64,000 nucleotides of DNA from Cyclobacteriaceae bacterium (GTDB lineage: Bacteria; Bacteroidota; Bacteroidia; Cytophagales; Cyclobacteriaceae): NCBI GenBank assembly GCA_019638255.1, contig JAHBUD010000001.1, positions 620,001 to 684,000 of the forward strand, written 5' to 3'. The translations under genes and the position numbers were made by a program. This document shows positions 31,432 to 41,118 of this stretch, piece after piece (positions within the stretch are counted from its first letter, which is position 1; the number at the start of each line of letters is the position of its first letter). The notes beneath the pieces were generated by a model. It was not told the origin of the DNA. It saw nothing but the letters and a program-made list of their open reading frames with translations, and ran no database searches.

Positions 31432-32535
31432 TTACCGCATCATGGTAATCGTTTCATCTTCCAATGTACTGTATGCCTTCATTACATCAGCCGTAAGGCA
31501 GGAATGTACGGGTAACACACCCAACCAATCACCAACATTAATATTTTGGTCTTGATTCTTTTCTGCGTGGATAATGCCATGCTCCTGCGATAATGATTTG
31601 ATATACATGCCGGTTTCTTCTGTGCTCCATCCATTTTCGGTCAGGCGAACAACTTTGCCAAACGAATTTCCATTTGGGGCAGAAAGAGAATCTTTTGAAA
31701 AATGGACCGCACCTCCGTGAACAACAATTTCGTTTCGTTCCGGATACGTGGCCACAACCGGGCAAGCCATAGCCACAGCAATTTGTTCCAACGAACACGA
31801 ACCAATGGCAACTTGGGTGAAATCATAAAACACAAAATTACCCGGTCGTATTTCATCTACATTACCAAATGTTTCGGCAACGCTGCAGGTTGGCGTGTCG
31901 CCAAGCGAGAAGATTACATCGGGATACTTGGCGGAATATTTTTCTTTAAGCGATTGTGCTATGGACAATGTTTGTTGATGAATGTTGAGGATAGACCTTT
32001 TGTCGCTACGGATTTTATAACTGTGGCCATCGTGTGTCAGAAATCCGTTGAACGTTACATGTGGATAGGCATCAATACGGTTTAGGATGGCATCAAGTAG
32101 CGCAGCATTCTCCGGAGCAACACCGGTGCGGTGATAGCCCGTATCGATTTCAACAAATACGTTGACTGGGTGATGAATTTCCTTTACAAGTTGATCAACT
32201 GTTTCCGGTGAAACGACCAGCAAGTTCAGGGTGACCTTTTCGGCCAACCGGTTAATACGATCTTTTTCGTGAATATTTACCGGAAAGGCCACCGTAATAT
32301 CCTTCCAGCCATCGCTGGCAAAGTATTCTGCCATCTTCACGGAAGACACCGTGATTTTGTCAACACCAAACTCCCGGAACCACCGCCCCACTTCATGCGA
32401 TTGGTGTGTTTTAAAGTGGGGCCGGAAAATGACGTTGTTCTTTAGCGCCTTTTCTGCCATTATGGAAATATTCGATAAGCATTTTTGCTTATCGAGCAGG
32501 AGGGTTGGTTCGGTGAGTGACGCACTAATACGCAT
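31432..32535 (-). CDS. D-threonine aldolase / D-serine dehydratase-like PLP enzyme
   Basis: The 367-residue enzyme of the alanine-racemase-fold DSD1/D-TA family has its PLP Lys in IFRPHFKTHQ (about residue 43). Other family motifs are FVEIDTGYHRTGV, LGDTPTCS and HGGAVHFSKDS. A C-terminal metal site VHSCLTADVM offers a His-X-Cys pair. From memory, His-X-Cys is the zinc site of the eukaryotic-type D-serine dehydratase, whereas D-threonine aldolase has His-X-Asp; this tentatively favours a dehydratase. The ATG at 32535 overlaps the stop of the upstream gamma-glutamyltranspeptidase gene (TAATG), so the two are translationally coupled. A GTG lies two codons upstream. Confidence 0.88.
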   Translation of the reverse strand: MRISASLTEPTLLLDKQKCLSNISIMAEKALKNNVIFRPHFKTHQSHEVGRWFREFGVDKITVSSVKMAEYFASDGWKDITVAFPVNIHEKDRINRLAEKVTLNLLVVSPETVDQLVKEIHHPVNVFVEIDTGYHRTGVAPENAALLDAILNRIDAYPHVTFNGFLTHDGHSYKIRSDKRSILNIHQQTLSIAQSLKEKYSAKYPDVIFSLGDTPTCSVAETFGNVDEIRPGNFVFYDFTQVAIGSCSLEQIAVAMACPVVATYPERNEIVVHGGAVHFSKDSLSAPNGNSFGKVVRLTENGWSTEETGMYIKSLSQEHGIIHAEKNQDQNINVGDWLGVLPVHSCLTADVMKAYSTLEDETITMMR

Positions 32536-34388
32536 TACCACCCAATCCCATAATCCTCCCCATGGTTACTCGAACCACCCCAAAAGCTTCCATTCTTCCA
32601 GTCGAAGTAAATGGCATTGATCGGTCCGCTGGTGCGTTCACGGTATGAAGTCCGGTATCCCATTTGCCCGAGTTCTTTCCGTGACCACGGTGGCATTTGA
32701 CTGTTGAGTATTAAACCTCCGGGTTGCTTTTCGTGATCACCAAAGCTGGAAAACATCTGGTTGGTAAGGAAGCTGGGTGCTTCGCAGGCCTCTTGCACCG
32801 TCATTCCAAATTCTACCATGTTCAAAAAGAATTGAATGAGTAGCTGATCCTGTTCATCACCGGCTTGCTTGGCAAACGAGATATAAGGCTTGCCATCTTT
32901 TAGCGCCATGCTGGGTGTTAACGTTACCCTCGGACGTTTGCCTGGCTCCACCACATTAAACGGATTTTCCTTTTCATCCAACACAAAACTTTGCATGCGC
33001 TGGCTCATGCCAATACCGGTGTTCCCAGCGATGCACGCAGGCACCCAACCGCCACTGGGTGTAATGGATACTACCCAGCCTTCTTTGTCGGCAGCTTCTA
33101 CGGATGTTGTTCCTGCCGCAAAGTCTTCAAAATATTTTTCATTCATAGGGTTATACAAATTGCTTTGCTGGTTGCCCCATACTTTCAATAAATCGGTATA
33201 TGGGTTTACTTTTCCTTCGTAGGGATAAGGATCTCCCGGCCCTATTTTCGGATCGTTGCGATTTGGGTTGATGAGCTTTGCGCGCTCTTTGGCATATTCT
33301 TTTGAGAGCAAACCTTTCATGGGCTCTTCCGGAGCAAAAGCAGGATCACCATAATAGAAATCACGATCGGCAAAAGCCAGGTTCATCGATTGATACAGGG
33401 TGTGAATGTACCGTGATGTATTGTAGCCCATCGATTTCAAGTCGAAATTCTCCAGGATGTTCAGGGTTTGCAACATCACCGGGCCTTGTGTCCACTGTTG
33501 AAGTTTGTACACCTCAATGCCTTTATAAGTAGTCATCAGGGGCTCTTCAATTTTCACTTTCCAATTCGCAAGGTCTTGTTCTGTAATCAACCCGCCTTGC
33601 TCGTGGCAACCGCGGGCGAATTCTTTTGCAATGTCACCTTTGTAGAACCGATCGTAAGCGGCATAAATGGCGTCTTTGCGCGACTTGCCTTTTTTCAGGG
33701 CTTGTTGCTCGGTATCCACCAGCTTTTTGAGTGTTTCCAACAAATCTTTCTGCACAAATATTTCTCCGGCATAGGGTGCTTCACGCGTTTCTCCCGAGTG
33801 GGTGAGAAATACCTTTTTTGAATAGGGCCATTCTTTGATGCGTGCCTTCTCACGTTCAATTGCATTGGCGGTTTGTGCTTCGATGGGATACCCTTCAGCC
33901 ATTTGCATGGCGGGCGCTAAAACATCTTTTAAACTCATGGTGCCGTATTCGGCCAACATAACCATCAATCCGCCAGGTGTACCAGGCGTTACCGCTGCCA
34001 AGGGTCCGTACTGCGGAGGATACTTCATGCCTTTATCTTTAAAAAATTGTGCTGTTGCACCGGTAGGAGCCACGCCCAAGGCATTGATAGCGATTACTTT
34101 TTTTGTTTTCGGGTTGTAGATCAGGGCCTGCGTTTCTCCGCCCCAGCTTAGCACATCCCACATGGTACACGTGGCGGCCAGCATGGCGCACGAGGCATCA
34201 ACTGCATTTCCGCCCTTGCTGAAAATCATTGCCCCTGCGGTGGCGGCAAGGGGTTTACCGGTTACGGCCATCCAATGCTTACCGTGTAGGGGTGGTTTTT
34301 GGGTAGTAACAGGAAAGGTATTAAACGATTGGCCAAAGCCCGTAAACACACTTAGAAGAAGGACGGTGGAAAGTGAAAGCTGCTTCAT
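32535..34388 (-). CDS. ggt: gamma-glutamyltranspeptidase
   Basis: The 617-residue Ntn-hydrolase precursor has a signal peptide ending near TGFGQS and the large-subunit N-terminus MAVTGKPLAATAGAMIFSKGGNAVDA. The autocatalytic cleavage/nucleophile Thr is in AAGTTSVEAADKEGWVVSITP (about residue 432). Here the usual TTHFSV-type motif is changed to TTSVEA. The small subunit has GNTGIGMSQRMQSF, GKRPRVTLTPSMAL and the Gly-Gly region. The enzyme transfers or hydrolyses gamma-glutamyl groups in the periplasm. It is coupled to a D-amino-acid PLP enzyme gene. The start is the ATG before KQLSLSTV. A TTG lies two codons earlier. Confidence 0.93.
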   Translation of the reverse strand: MKQLSLSTVLLLSVFTGFGQSFNTFPVTTQKPPLHGKHWMAVTGKPLAATAGAMIFSKGGNAVDASCAMLAATCTMWDVLSWGGETQALIYNPKTKKVIAINALGVAPTGATAQFFKDKGMKYPPQYGPLAAVTPGTPGGLMVMLAEYGTMSLKDVLAPAMQMAEGYPIEAQTANAIEREKARIKEWPYSKKVFLTHSGETREAPYAGEIFVQKDLLETLKKLVDTEQQALKKGKSRKDAIYAAYDRFYKGDIAKEFARGCHEQGGLITEQDLANWKVKIEEPLMTTYKGIEVYKLQQWTQGPVMLQTLNILENFDLKSMGYNTSRYIHTLYQSMNLAFADRDFYYGDPAFAPEEPMKGLLSKEYAKERAKLINPNRNDPKIGPGDPYPYEGKVNPYTDLLKVWGNQQSNLYNPMNEKYFEDFAAGTTSVEAADKEGWVVSITPSGGWVPACIAGNTGIGMSQRMQSFVLDEKENPFNVVEPGKRPRVTLTPSMALKDGKPYISFAKQAGDEQDQLLIQFFLNMVEFGMTVQEACEAPSFLTNQMFSSFGDHEKQPGGLILNSQMPPWSRKELGQMGYRTSYRERTSGPINAIYFDWKNGSFWGGSSNHGEDYGIGW

Positions 34389-34511
34389 ATTCAATTGATT
34401 TTTAGAGCCTGAATTGGATGACTAATGTAATGCTATCTACGAACGTAATGACCAACTTTTACAAAAGATGCTGCATTTGAATATACAAGGAAACTGTTGT
34501 ATTTGAATTGC

Positions 34512-34519
34512 TACATTTG
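34512..34519 (+). promoter_or_regulatory. -7 promoter element (TACATTTG) of the phosphorylase operon
   Basis: An exact TAnnTTTG match a few bases before the phosphorylase start codons. It is preceded by two further ATTTGAAT copies (from 34475 and 34501), giving three similar heptamers in 45 bp. The inferred start site (about 34525) leaves a leader of only about 6-12 nt. Confidence 0.5.
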
Positions 34520-34530
34520 GAATTATCTTG

Positions 34531-35355
34531 ATGCTTATGCTGGAACAGATCAAAGAATCAACCGAATTTCTTACTAAGCGGATTAAACATAAACCGCAGA
34601 TTGGTGTAATTCTGGGTACCGGGTTGGGGAATCTATTTATCGATGAAATCAAAAAGCCAATTGCAATCAATTACAATGTGATTCCAAATTTCCCGGTTAC
34701 CACAGTAGCATCGCACAAGGGTCAGCTAATTTTTGGTGAAGTGGGTGGCAAGCAGGTTATGGTAATGCGTGGACGGTTCCATTATTATGAAGGGTACAGC
34801 ATGCAGCAGATTACACTGCCAATTCGGGTCATGAAACTTCTTGGCATCGAGTATTTACTGGTATCCAATGCTGCCGGCAACCTGAATTTGAAATGGCGAA
34901 AGGGAGAGTTGATGCTGTTGGACGATCATATTAATCTTCAACCGGATAGTCCGTTGCGTGGAGAAAATTCTGAACTCTTCGGTCCGCGTTTTCCGGATAT
35001 GAGTGAACCCTATTCTAAAAAACTTAATACCCGAATGATGAAGTTGGCTGACAAGTTAAAGATCAAGCTTCACCGGGGTGTTTATGCTGCCGTGCAGGGG
35101 CCTAGTATGGAAACACGTGCCGAGTACCGTTACCTGCGTTTAATTGGTGCCGATGCTGTTGGCATGAGTACTGTGCCCGAAGTACTGGTGGCTAATCATA
35201 TGGGAATTTCGTGCTGTGCGGTTTCCGTACTCACCAACGACTGTGATCCGGACAACCTTCCACCGGTTGAGTTGCAGGATATTGTTGACACCGCTTCAGC
35301 TTCAGAGAAGAAAATGGTTTCGTTATTCACCGGACTTATCGAGCAGTTAAAATGA
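34531..35355 (+). CDS. purine nucleoside phosphorylase, copy 1 (6-oxopurine type)
   Basis: The 274-residue trimeric-type enzyme cleaves purine nucleosides with phosphate. Motifs are the phosphate-binding ILGTGLGN, RGRFHYYEGY (catalytic His), SNAAGNLN, RGENSELFGPRFPDMSEPY, GPSMETRAEYR (the Glu that holds the purine) and the recognition Asn in VLTNDCDPDN. Asn at this position is what mammalian PNP uses for 6-oxopurines such as inosine and guanosine. A second ATG two codons on is an alternative start. The stop overlaps copy 2 by 4 bp (ATGA), so both are made from one transcript. Confidence 0.94.
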   Translation: MLMLEQIKESTEFLTKRIKHKPQIGVILGTGLGNLFIDEIKKPIAINYNVIPNFPVTTVASHKGQLIFGEVGGKQVMVMRGRFHYYEGYSMQQITLPIRVMKLLGIEYLLVSNAAGNLNLKWRKGELMLLDDHINLQPDSPLRGENSELFGPRFPDMSEPYSKKLNTRMMKLADKLKIKLHRGVYAAVQGPSMETRAEYRYLRLIGADAVGMSTVPEVLVANHMGISCCAVSVLTNDCDPDNLPPVELQDIVDTASASEKKMVSLFTGLIEQLK

Positions 35356-36167
35356 TGCACGAAATCAAAGAGGCCACCGACTTTCTGTTGAAGCGTGGAG
35401 TGAAGGAGCCTGAAGTAGGTGTAATTCTTGGAACAGGCTTGGGTAATTTATTTGTAGAGGCGATAAAGTCGCCCCTTACAATCAACTATAATTCTATTCC
35501 CTATTTCCCGGTCTCTACGGTAGAGTATCACAAAGGCCAGCTGATTTATGGAACGGTAAATGGAAAGAACGTTTTGGCCATGCAGGGGCGCTTTCATTAT
35601 TACGAAGGCTATAACCTCAAGCTAATCACATTGGCTGTGCGCGTGATGAAGCTGCTTGGCGTAAAGTATCTGTTAATCTCTAATGCGGCCGGTAACCTGA
35701 ATCCTGATTGGAAAAAAGGTCAGCTTATGTTGATCACCGATCATATCAATCTGATACCCGATAATCCGTTGCGGGGCGAGAACTACGAACTTTTCGGTCC
35801 TCGATTTCCGGATATGCGCGAACCATATTCCAATGAACTCAACACGAAACTCCGGCAGATCGCCAAACAGAAAAAAATCAAACTCAATGAAGGCGTATAT
35901 ATTCCGGTAATGGGCCCTAACCTGGAGACGCGTGCAGAGTACAGGTTTTTAAGGCGCATTGGTGGAGATGCAGTGGGCATGAGCACTGTACCGGAAGTGA
36001 TTGTCGCCAATCACATGAAACTTCCGTGTTGCGCAATTTCTGTTTTAACCGATGATTGTGATCCAGACAACCTAGAGCCGGTGAATCTAAAGGATATTAT
36101 AAAAGTGGCCGGTAAAGCTGAGCCAAAGCTTACCCAGCTATACGTTGAATTAATTAAGTCATTGTAA
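35352..36167 (+). CDS. purine nucleoside phosphorylase, copy 2 (Asn-to-Asp variant)
   Basis: The 271-residue tandem paralog has the same motifs (ILGTGLGN, QGRFHYYEGY, SNAAGNLN, ETRAEYR) but two changes in the base pocket. GPSMET becomes GPNLET, and VLTND becomes VLTDD, so the purine-recognition Asn is Asp. In human PNP an engineered Asn-to-Asp change at this position admits 6-aminopurines, and methylthioadenosine phosphorylases carry Asp there. Copy 2 may thus act on adenosine or methylthioadenosine. It overlaps copy 1 by 4 bp and converges on an S41 peptidase gene 12 bp away. The specificity is inference; the family assignment is secure. Confidence 0.93.
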   Translation: MMHEIKEATDFLLKRGVKEPEVGVILGTGLGNLFVEAIKSPLTINYNSIPYFPVSTVEYHKGQLIYGTVNGKNVLAMQGRFHYYEGYNLKLITLAVRVMKLLGVKYLLISNAAGNLNPDWKKGQLMLITDHINLIPDNPLRGENYELFGPRFPDMREPYSNELNTKLRQIAKQKKIKLNEGVYIPVMGPNLETRAEYRFLRRIGGDAVGMSTVPEVIVANHMKLPCCAISVLTDDCDPDNLEPVNLKDIIKVAGKAEPKLTQLYVELIKSL

Positions 36168-36179
36168 CCGAGAGTTATC

Positions 36180-37613
36180 TCAGTGTCTCACTGTCTGCCT
36201 AACATAGTCAAGCACTGCATCACGTCCCTGCCGCACATCGTCATCAGTGGGTAGAATTGAAATATCGGGGCGAACGCCATGAATTTCTCCATCATAGCAC
36301 GGGTGAACGAATTTCTTATAGGAACACCCACCCTCAAGTTTTGTGTTAGGCAGTTTGTAGGGAATCACATCACCAAAGGCTTCTAACACACCGCCTGTTT
36401 CTTCACCCACAAGGGTTCCCATTTCAAAACATTTAAAGGCATTGGCCAACATGTTGGCGCTTGAAAATGTATAGGCGCTGGTAAGCAGAAACACATTGCC
36501 ATTAAACTTGAACGTTGGGTTTTTGGGATGGTGTAGTTTTTTCATTTCGATTACCTGTATGTTCCCCGGCTTAGCGAAAAAGTAAAACCGTGCCTGCTTG
36601 TGAAAGACAGCAACCGGAATGAGCGGATACATGTACCATTTCACATACCGCTTTCGGAAGTATTGTTTCATCTCCTTGCTCGATTTGCTTTCCATCCTAT
36701 CGATCTGGCGGTAAGGCTTATCGGTTATGTAGTTAAAGAGCATGTCGCCAAGTTGTGAATTTCCGCCACCATTGTAGCGAATGTCAACAACAAGGTTTTC
36801 GGACTTATTTCTGCGGATAGCGTGAAATGTAGAATCGAGAAAATGGCGAAATTTCTTTTGATCCATCATGGATCGAAAATTGATCACAGCCAGATTTTCT
36901 GGGGTGAAGTAAAGTGAGTACGGCTTTGCTGGGGCTCTCTTTTGTTGTGATGAGATTGCCGCTTGAAACTGTTCGGATGTTATGCCGGAAACGGTTTTAT
37001 TAAAGCCAACACCATTGTGAATAAGTTCAAGCTCAAATTCCCCCTCGAATCGCATAACATTCCATAGTAAACTACGAATGGAACGTTGAATGCGGATGTC
37101 GCGGAAGGATTCCAGTTCGGTGCTCAGGTAAGGACGAATGCTATTCAGTAAAACGGGTGTATTAACATTATTAATGGAAACTATTTCGGTAAGGAGTTTA
37201 ATGGTGCTATCGGAACTATAGTTTGATGTAATAAACAGTTTGTTGTTTAAGATCGATACATCAAAGGGTAAAACGGTTCCTCCATTTTTTAGATATTCTG
37301 AAAGTTCCTCTTGCGGAAAAGATAAGTACGTGTGCCCATCGTTCAATGTAGAAATAAGCGGTATAATTCGTTGTGCAAATTCATGTCGTGTAATCGGCTC
37401 AGTAAGACTGTTTTCAACGGCTGTGCGTTTGGCAAGAATAGTTTCTTTGGATGTGTAGTGGTAAAGCGATGGATGAATGCGCTCAAGGGTTGCGAACAGA
37501 AAGTCAACATCCTCCTTCAGCTCATTAACTGAAAATTTTCGTGAAGAATCGGATTGCGCAAGGCAAACCAGATTGATCAGTAAAAGTAGTATTGCAAAAA
37601 TGTAACGGATCAT
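36180..37613 (-). CDS. exported S41-family (tail-specific-like) peptidase
   Basis: The 477-residue protein has a signal peptide ending near INLVCLAQ and an N-terminal helical domain (about 25-110). A PDZ-like region follows (about 120-200, LTEIVSINNVNTPVLLNSIRPYL). The tail-specific protease core is about residues 245-460. It contains VINFRSMMD, LVVDIRYNGGGNSQ and FLLTSAYTFSSANMLANAF, with the Ser of the catalytic Ser/Lys dyad near SSAN. It probably processes or degrades periplasmic proteins or peptides. It stands alone between convergent PNP genes and uvrA, which lies 29 bp upstream on the same strand. Confidence 0.9.
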   Translation of the reverse strand: MIRYIFAILLLLINLVCLAQSDSSRKFSVNELKEDVDFLFATLERIHPSLYHYTSKETILAKRTAVENSLTEPITRHEFAQRIIPLISTLNDGHTYLSFPQEELSEYLKNGGTVLPFDVSILNNKLFITSNYSSDSTIKLLTEIVSINNVNTPVLLNSIRPYLSTELESFRDIRIQRSIRSLLWNVMRFEGEFELELIHNGVGFNKTVSGITSEQFQAAISSQQKRAPAKPYSLYFTPENLAVINFRSMMDQKKFRHFLDSTFHAIRRNKSENLVVDIRYNGGGNSQLGDMLFNYITDKPYRQIDRMESKSSKEMKQYFRKRYVKWYMYPLIPVAVFHKQARFYFFAKPGNIQVIEMKKLHHPKNPTFKFNGNVFLLTSAYTFSSANMLANAFKCFEMGTLVGEETGGVLEAFGDVIPYKLPNTKLEGGCSYKKFVHPCYDGEIHGVRPDISILPTDDDVRQGRDAVLDYVRQTVRH

Positions 37614-37642
37614 TTGGACTACTTGAAATGAGTGCAGGGATT

Positions 37643-40474
37643 CTAAATCTTTCCTTTCAAAAACTCAGCGGTATAACTTCCTTTCGCTTTCTTCACCATG
37701 TCTTCCGGAGTGCCTGCAAATAACAGTTTACCACCATTTTTCTCTCCTCCTTCAGGGCCAAGGTCAACAATCCAATCCGCACATTTGATTACTTCCAGGT
37801 TGTGCTCAATTACAACAACGGTGTGTCCCTGATCCACAAGGGCATTAACCGACTTTAGTAATTTGGAGATATCGTGAAAGTGAAGGCCTGTTGTGGGCTC
37901 ATCAAAAATAAATAGGATGTGTCCATCAGGTGAATTTTTTCCAAGAAATGAAGCCAGCTTCACCCGTTGTGCTTCCCCTCCGCTTAGTGAGTTGGAGGAT
38001 TGACCAAGTTTAACATAGCCCATACCCACATCCTGTAGCGGGAGAATTTTTTCGTAAACAATCTTTTTGTCGCGGAAGAACTCTATTCCTTCATCAATAG
38101 TCATTTCCAGCACATCGGCAATGTTCTTTCCGTTGAACTCAATTTCCAGAATCTCCTGCTTGAACCGCTTGCCATGGCAACTCTCACACTTCAGAAAAAT
38201 ATCGGCCATGAATTGCATCTCAACTTTTATTTCACCTTCACCCTCGCAGGTTTCGCAGCGGCCTCCTTCTACGTTGAATGAAAAATGAGAAGGTTTATAA
38301 CCACGTTGTTTAGCTACCGGTTGTTCCGCATACAACTGCCGAATGCTGTCGTAAGCTTTCACATAGGATATCGGATTGGATCGCGATGATTTCCCTATTG
38401 GGTTTTGATCGATAAACTCAACTTGTGTGATGCGTGAAAGATCGCCCTTTAGGGAGTCGTACTTTCCCGGAGATTCTGCAACGGATCCGTTTAACCGGCC
38501 AACCGCAGGATAAAGTATTTTTCTTATTAAGGTTGATTTACCGGATCCGCTTACCCCTGTTACTACGGTAAGTACACCCAGCGGGAATTGCACCGTTAAA
38601 TTTTTCAGGTTGTTTTCACGCGCTCCGGCAATGGTGATGGAATCCTTCCATGACCTTCGCTTTTTAGGCACTTCGATTTTTTCCTTACCGGTGAGATAAT
38701 TAGTCGTATGCGAAATAAATTTTCCATTCAGGTCTTTGAGCGCTCCCTGGTAAACCAATTGTCCGCCATGCGCGCCAGCTTCAGGACCTATGTCAATTAT
38801 TTGATCGGCTGCACGCATAATTTCTTCTTCATGCTCAACCACAATTACTGTGTTGCCTAAATCACGCAGCGACTTCAATACATCTACCATGCGTGCTGTG
38901 TCTCTCGGATGAAGACCAATGCTTGGTTCATCCATAATGTACATGGAGCCCACCAGCGCACTGCCGAGTGAAGTGGCAAGTTTTATGCGTTGATATTCTC
39001 CTCCCGAAAGGGTGGAGGTTATCCGGTTCAAGGTTAAATATCCTAATCCGACTTTTACGAGATATTCCAGGCGGGTTTTTATTTCAGTTACGATCCGGTT
39101 TGAAACTTTTAGTTCATACTCCGGCAGCTTCAGTTTTGTAAAAAACACCAACACATCTTCAATGGGCATGAGTGCCAGGTCGATGATGGAGGTATTCGCA
39201 ATTTTTACATAGTGGGCATCTTTTCGCAAGCGTGTGCCTTTACAATCCGGACAGTTCGTTCTGCCCCGGTAGCGTGATAACAATACGCGATATTGAATCT
39301 TATGCGTTTTCGATTCGAGGTATTTGAAGAAGGCGTGAATACCATCGAAGTATTGGTTTCCATTCCAAAGCAAGTCCTTTTCCTTTTGGGAAAGTTCGTT
39401 GTAGGGTCTATGAATCGGAAAATCGAATTTGATTCCGTTTTTAAGTAATGGTTTTAACCATTCACCCATCACTTCGCTGCGCCAGGGAGCAATAGCACCT
39501 TCGTACACAGATAAGGATTTGTCTGGAATCACCAGCTCTTCATCAATGCCTAACACCTTTCCAAACCCTTCGCAGGTGCGACATGCCCCGTAGGGATTAT
39601 TGAAGCTGAAGAAATTAACCGAAGGTTCGGTAAACTTCATTCCGTCCAGTTCAAACCGGTCAGAGAATCGCAGCGGTTTACGTCCTTCTACATAAACGAT
39701 ACATTCATCATGCCCTTCGTAAAAGGCTGTTTGAACAGAATCCGATAACCTGAATACAGTATCCTCATCCGCTGGATTTACCGAAGCCCTGTCAATAAGG
39801 ATCTCGAGCATGGTGTCCTTCGTGGTACTTTTTTTCTTTTCGGTCAACAAGTCCTCAATAAACTTTGGCCCACCGTTAATAAGCACCCTGGCGAATCCTT
39901 TGCTAAGCAGCAGGTTAAGTTCTTCCTGAATTTTTCGACCCTTTTTAACGCTTAACGGACAGGCTACCATGATGCGCGTTCCCTCAGGCAAGGCATTAAT
40001 TTCGTTTACCACATCGGTAACGGAGTCGCGCTTCACTTCTTTGCCGCTGATAGGCGAATAGGTTTTCCCGATGCGGGCGAACAGAAGCTTAAGGTAATCA
40101 TAAACTTCAGTTGTAGTGCCCACGGTGGATCGGGGGTTTCGCGTGTTTACCTTTTGTTCAATGGCAATGGCTGGAGAAACACCCCGGATGTAATCCACTT
40201 CCGGCTTTTCCATGCGGCCTAAAAACTGGCGGGCATAGGAGCTCAGGCTTTCCACATACATGCGTTGTCCTTCAGCAAATAACGTATCGAAGGCCAGTGA
40301 TGATTTACCCGACCCTGACAGACCGGTAATCACTACCAGTTTGTTTCGGGGAATGGCAACACTCAGATTTTTGAGGTTGTTTACCCGGGCCCGTTTTATG
40401 ATGATGAAATCTTTTGGGTCCAGGTTATCAAGTTGGGCGTCAGTCACGAAGTTATCCGGATTTGTAGGCGGCAA
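37643..40474 (-). CDS. uvrA: excinuclease ABC subunit UvrA
   Basis: The 943-residue damage-sensing ATPase of nucleotide excision repair has two ABC modules. The first has Walker [14 protein letters not shown], signature [13 protein letters not shown] and Walker [13 protein letters not shown]. The second has [25 protein letters not shown] and [13 protein letters not shown]. Zinc modules are present: CRTCEGFG and CPDCKGTR in the first half, CETCEGEGE with CESCHGKRF in the second. No ATG lies between the upstream stop at 40499 and the UvrA core. The start must be TTG at 40474 or GTG at 40447. The window carries no uvrB or full uvrC, but a Cho-like fusion lies at 17892. Confidence 0.97.
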   Translation of the reverse strand: MPPTNPDNFVTDAQLDNLDPKDFIIIKRARVNNLKNLSVAIPRNKLVVITGLSGSGKSSLAFDTLFAEGQRMYVESLSSYARQFLGRMEKPEVDYIRGVSPAIAIEQKVNTRNPRSTVGTTTEVYDYLKLLFARIGKTYSPISGKEVKRDSVTDVVNEINALPEGTRIMVACPLSVKKGRKIQEELNLLLSKGFARVLINGGPKFIEDLLTEKKKSTTKDTMLEILIDRASVNPADEDTVFRLSDSVQTAFYEGHDECIVYVEGRKPLRFSDRFELDGMKFTEPSVNFFSFNNPYGACRTCEGFGKVLGIDEELVIPDKSLSVYEGAIAPWRSEVMGEWLKPLLKNGIKFDFPIHRPYNELSQKEKDLLWNGNQYFDGIHAFFKYLESKTHKIQYRVLLSRYRGRTNCPDCKGTRLRKDAHYVKIANTSIIDLALMPIEDVLVFFTKLKLPEYELKVSNRIVTEIKTRLEYLVKVGLGYLTLNRITSTLSGGEYQRIKLATSLGSALVGSMYIMDEPSIGLHPRDTARMVDVLKSLRDLGNTVIVVEHEEEIMRAADQIIDIGPEAGAHGGQLVYQGALKDLNGKFISHTTNYLTGKEKIEVPKKRRSWKDSITIAGARENNLKNLTVQFPLGVLTVVTGVSGSGKSTLIRKILYPAVGRLNGSVAESPGKYDSLKGDLSRITQVEFIDQNPIGKSSRSNPISYVKAYDSIRQLYAEQPVAKQRGYKPSHFSFNVEGGRCETCEGEGEIKVEMQFMADIFLKCESCHGKRFKQEILEIEFNGKNIADVLEMTIDEGIEFFRDKKIVYEKILPLQDVGMGYVKLGQSSNSLSGGEAQRVKLASFLGKNSPDGHILFIFDEPTTGLHFHDISKLLKSVNALVDQGHTVVVIEHNLEVIKCADWIVDLGPEGGEKNGGKLLFAGTPEDMVKKAKGSYTAEFLKGKI

Positions 40475-40500
40475 ATTAGTACTTATACAGTTGCGAGCTT

Positions 40501-40533
40501 AAACAAAAAACACCATCAAGACGGATGGTGTTT
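40501..40533 (-). terminator. intrinsic terminator of the small acidic protein gene
   Basis: On the minus strand a perfect 10-bp stem, AAACACCATC with GATGGTGTTT (loop of 6), is followed by TTTTTTGTTT. It separates the acidic-protein gene from uvrA. Confidence 0.88.
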
Positions 40534-40558
40534 ATATTATTCAGGTTAATCAATCAAA

Positions 40559-40942
40559 TCAATTGTCGAAATCGGGGTCATAGCTTGCTTCCTGGCTTCT
40601 TTTTCCACCCCCCTCATCGTCACTAAACTCATCATCGCCACCCGATTCAAAGTCATCGTTGGTGCCATAATCATCGTCACCATCCCCAGCGCTGTCAAAT
40701 TCCTGAGCTTCGCCTGATTCTACATCGTAACCACCATCACTATTTTTAGTCGCGGGCACTTTTACAAGGTATATGGCATCATCAGTCTCCAACGGGAAAA
40801 CGAAAATCGGCTCCTTTTTAGCATTCATTATACGGGTGATGCTGCTTTCATAACCCCCGGGGTACTGGCGCCTTAAAAGTTCATTAAGGTCCTCACTTAA
40901 GTTTTCCAGACTTTTGATTATTCTCTTTTTGTTAACTGACAT
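40559..40942 (-). CDS. small protein with acidic low-complexity tail
   Basis: The 127-residue protein has a folded-looking N-terminal half (about 1-75, KKRIIKSLENLSEDLNELLR, then PIFVFPLETDDAIYLVKVPA). The disordered C-terminal half is dominated by Asp, Gly, Glu and Ser (GDDEFSDDEGGG). No named domain is recognised. The acidic tail suggests nucleic-acid mimicry, a chaperone role or protein-protein contacts, with no direct evidence. It has its own intrinsic terminator and a 176-bp upstream region facing the divergent ECF sigma gene. Confidence 0.8.
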   Translation of the reverse strand: MSVNKKRIIKSLENLSEDLNELLRRQYPGGYESSITRIMNAKKEPIFVFPLETDDAIYLVKVPATKNSDGGYDVESGEAQEFDSAGDGDDDYGTNDDFESGGDDEFSDDEGGGKRSQEASYDPDFDN

Positions 40943-41118
40943 AAGGTTTTAGGCTCAAAAAACCGAAAGCAAATACCCAAAGAATTTTAATTTCAGACAA
41001 GAAATTTGTTGAAATTATTTGCGCTGAATCAGAATCTTAATATCTTTTCAACTCAATTGTTCCACTAAACCCCATACAATATCGACACAGACTTCTACGT
41101 TACCTAAATGTGAGATAG

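Noticed and set aside
32890..33222. 110-codon plus-strand frame opposite ggt
   Set aside because: It is antisense to the catalytic region of the enzyme. No motif or promoter supports it.
33278..34398. Several plus-strand open frames opposite ggt
   Set aside because: All lie within conserved gamma-glutamyltranspeptidase coding sequence, and their translations look random, with no start signals.
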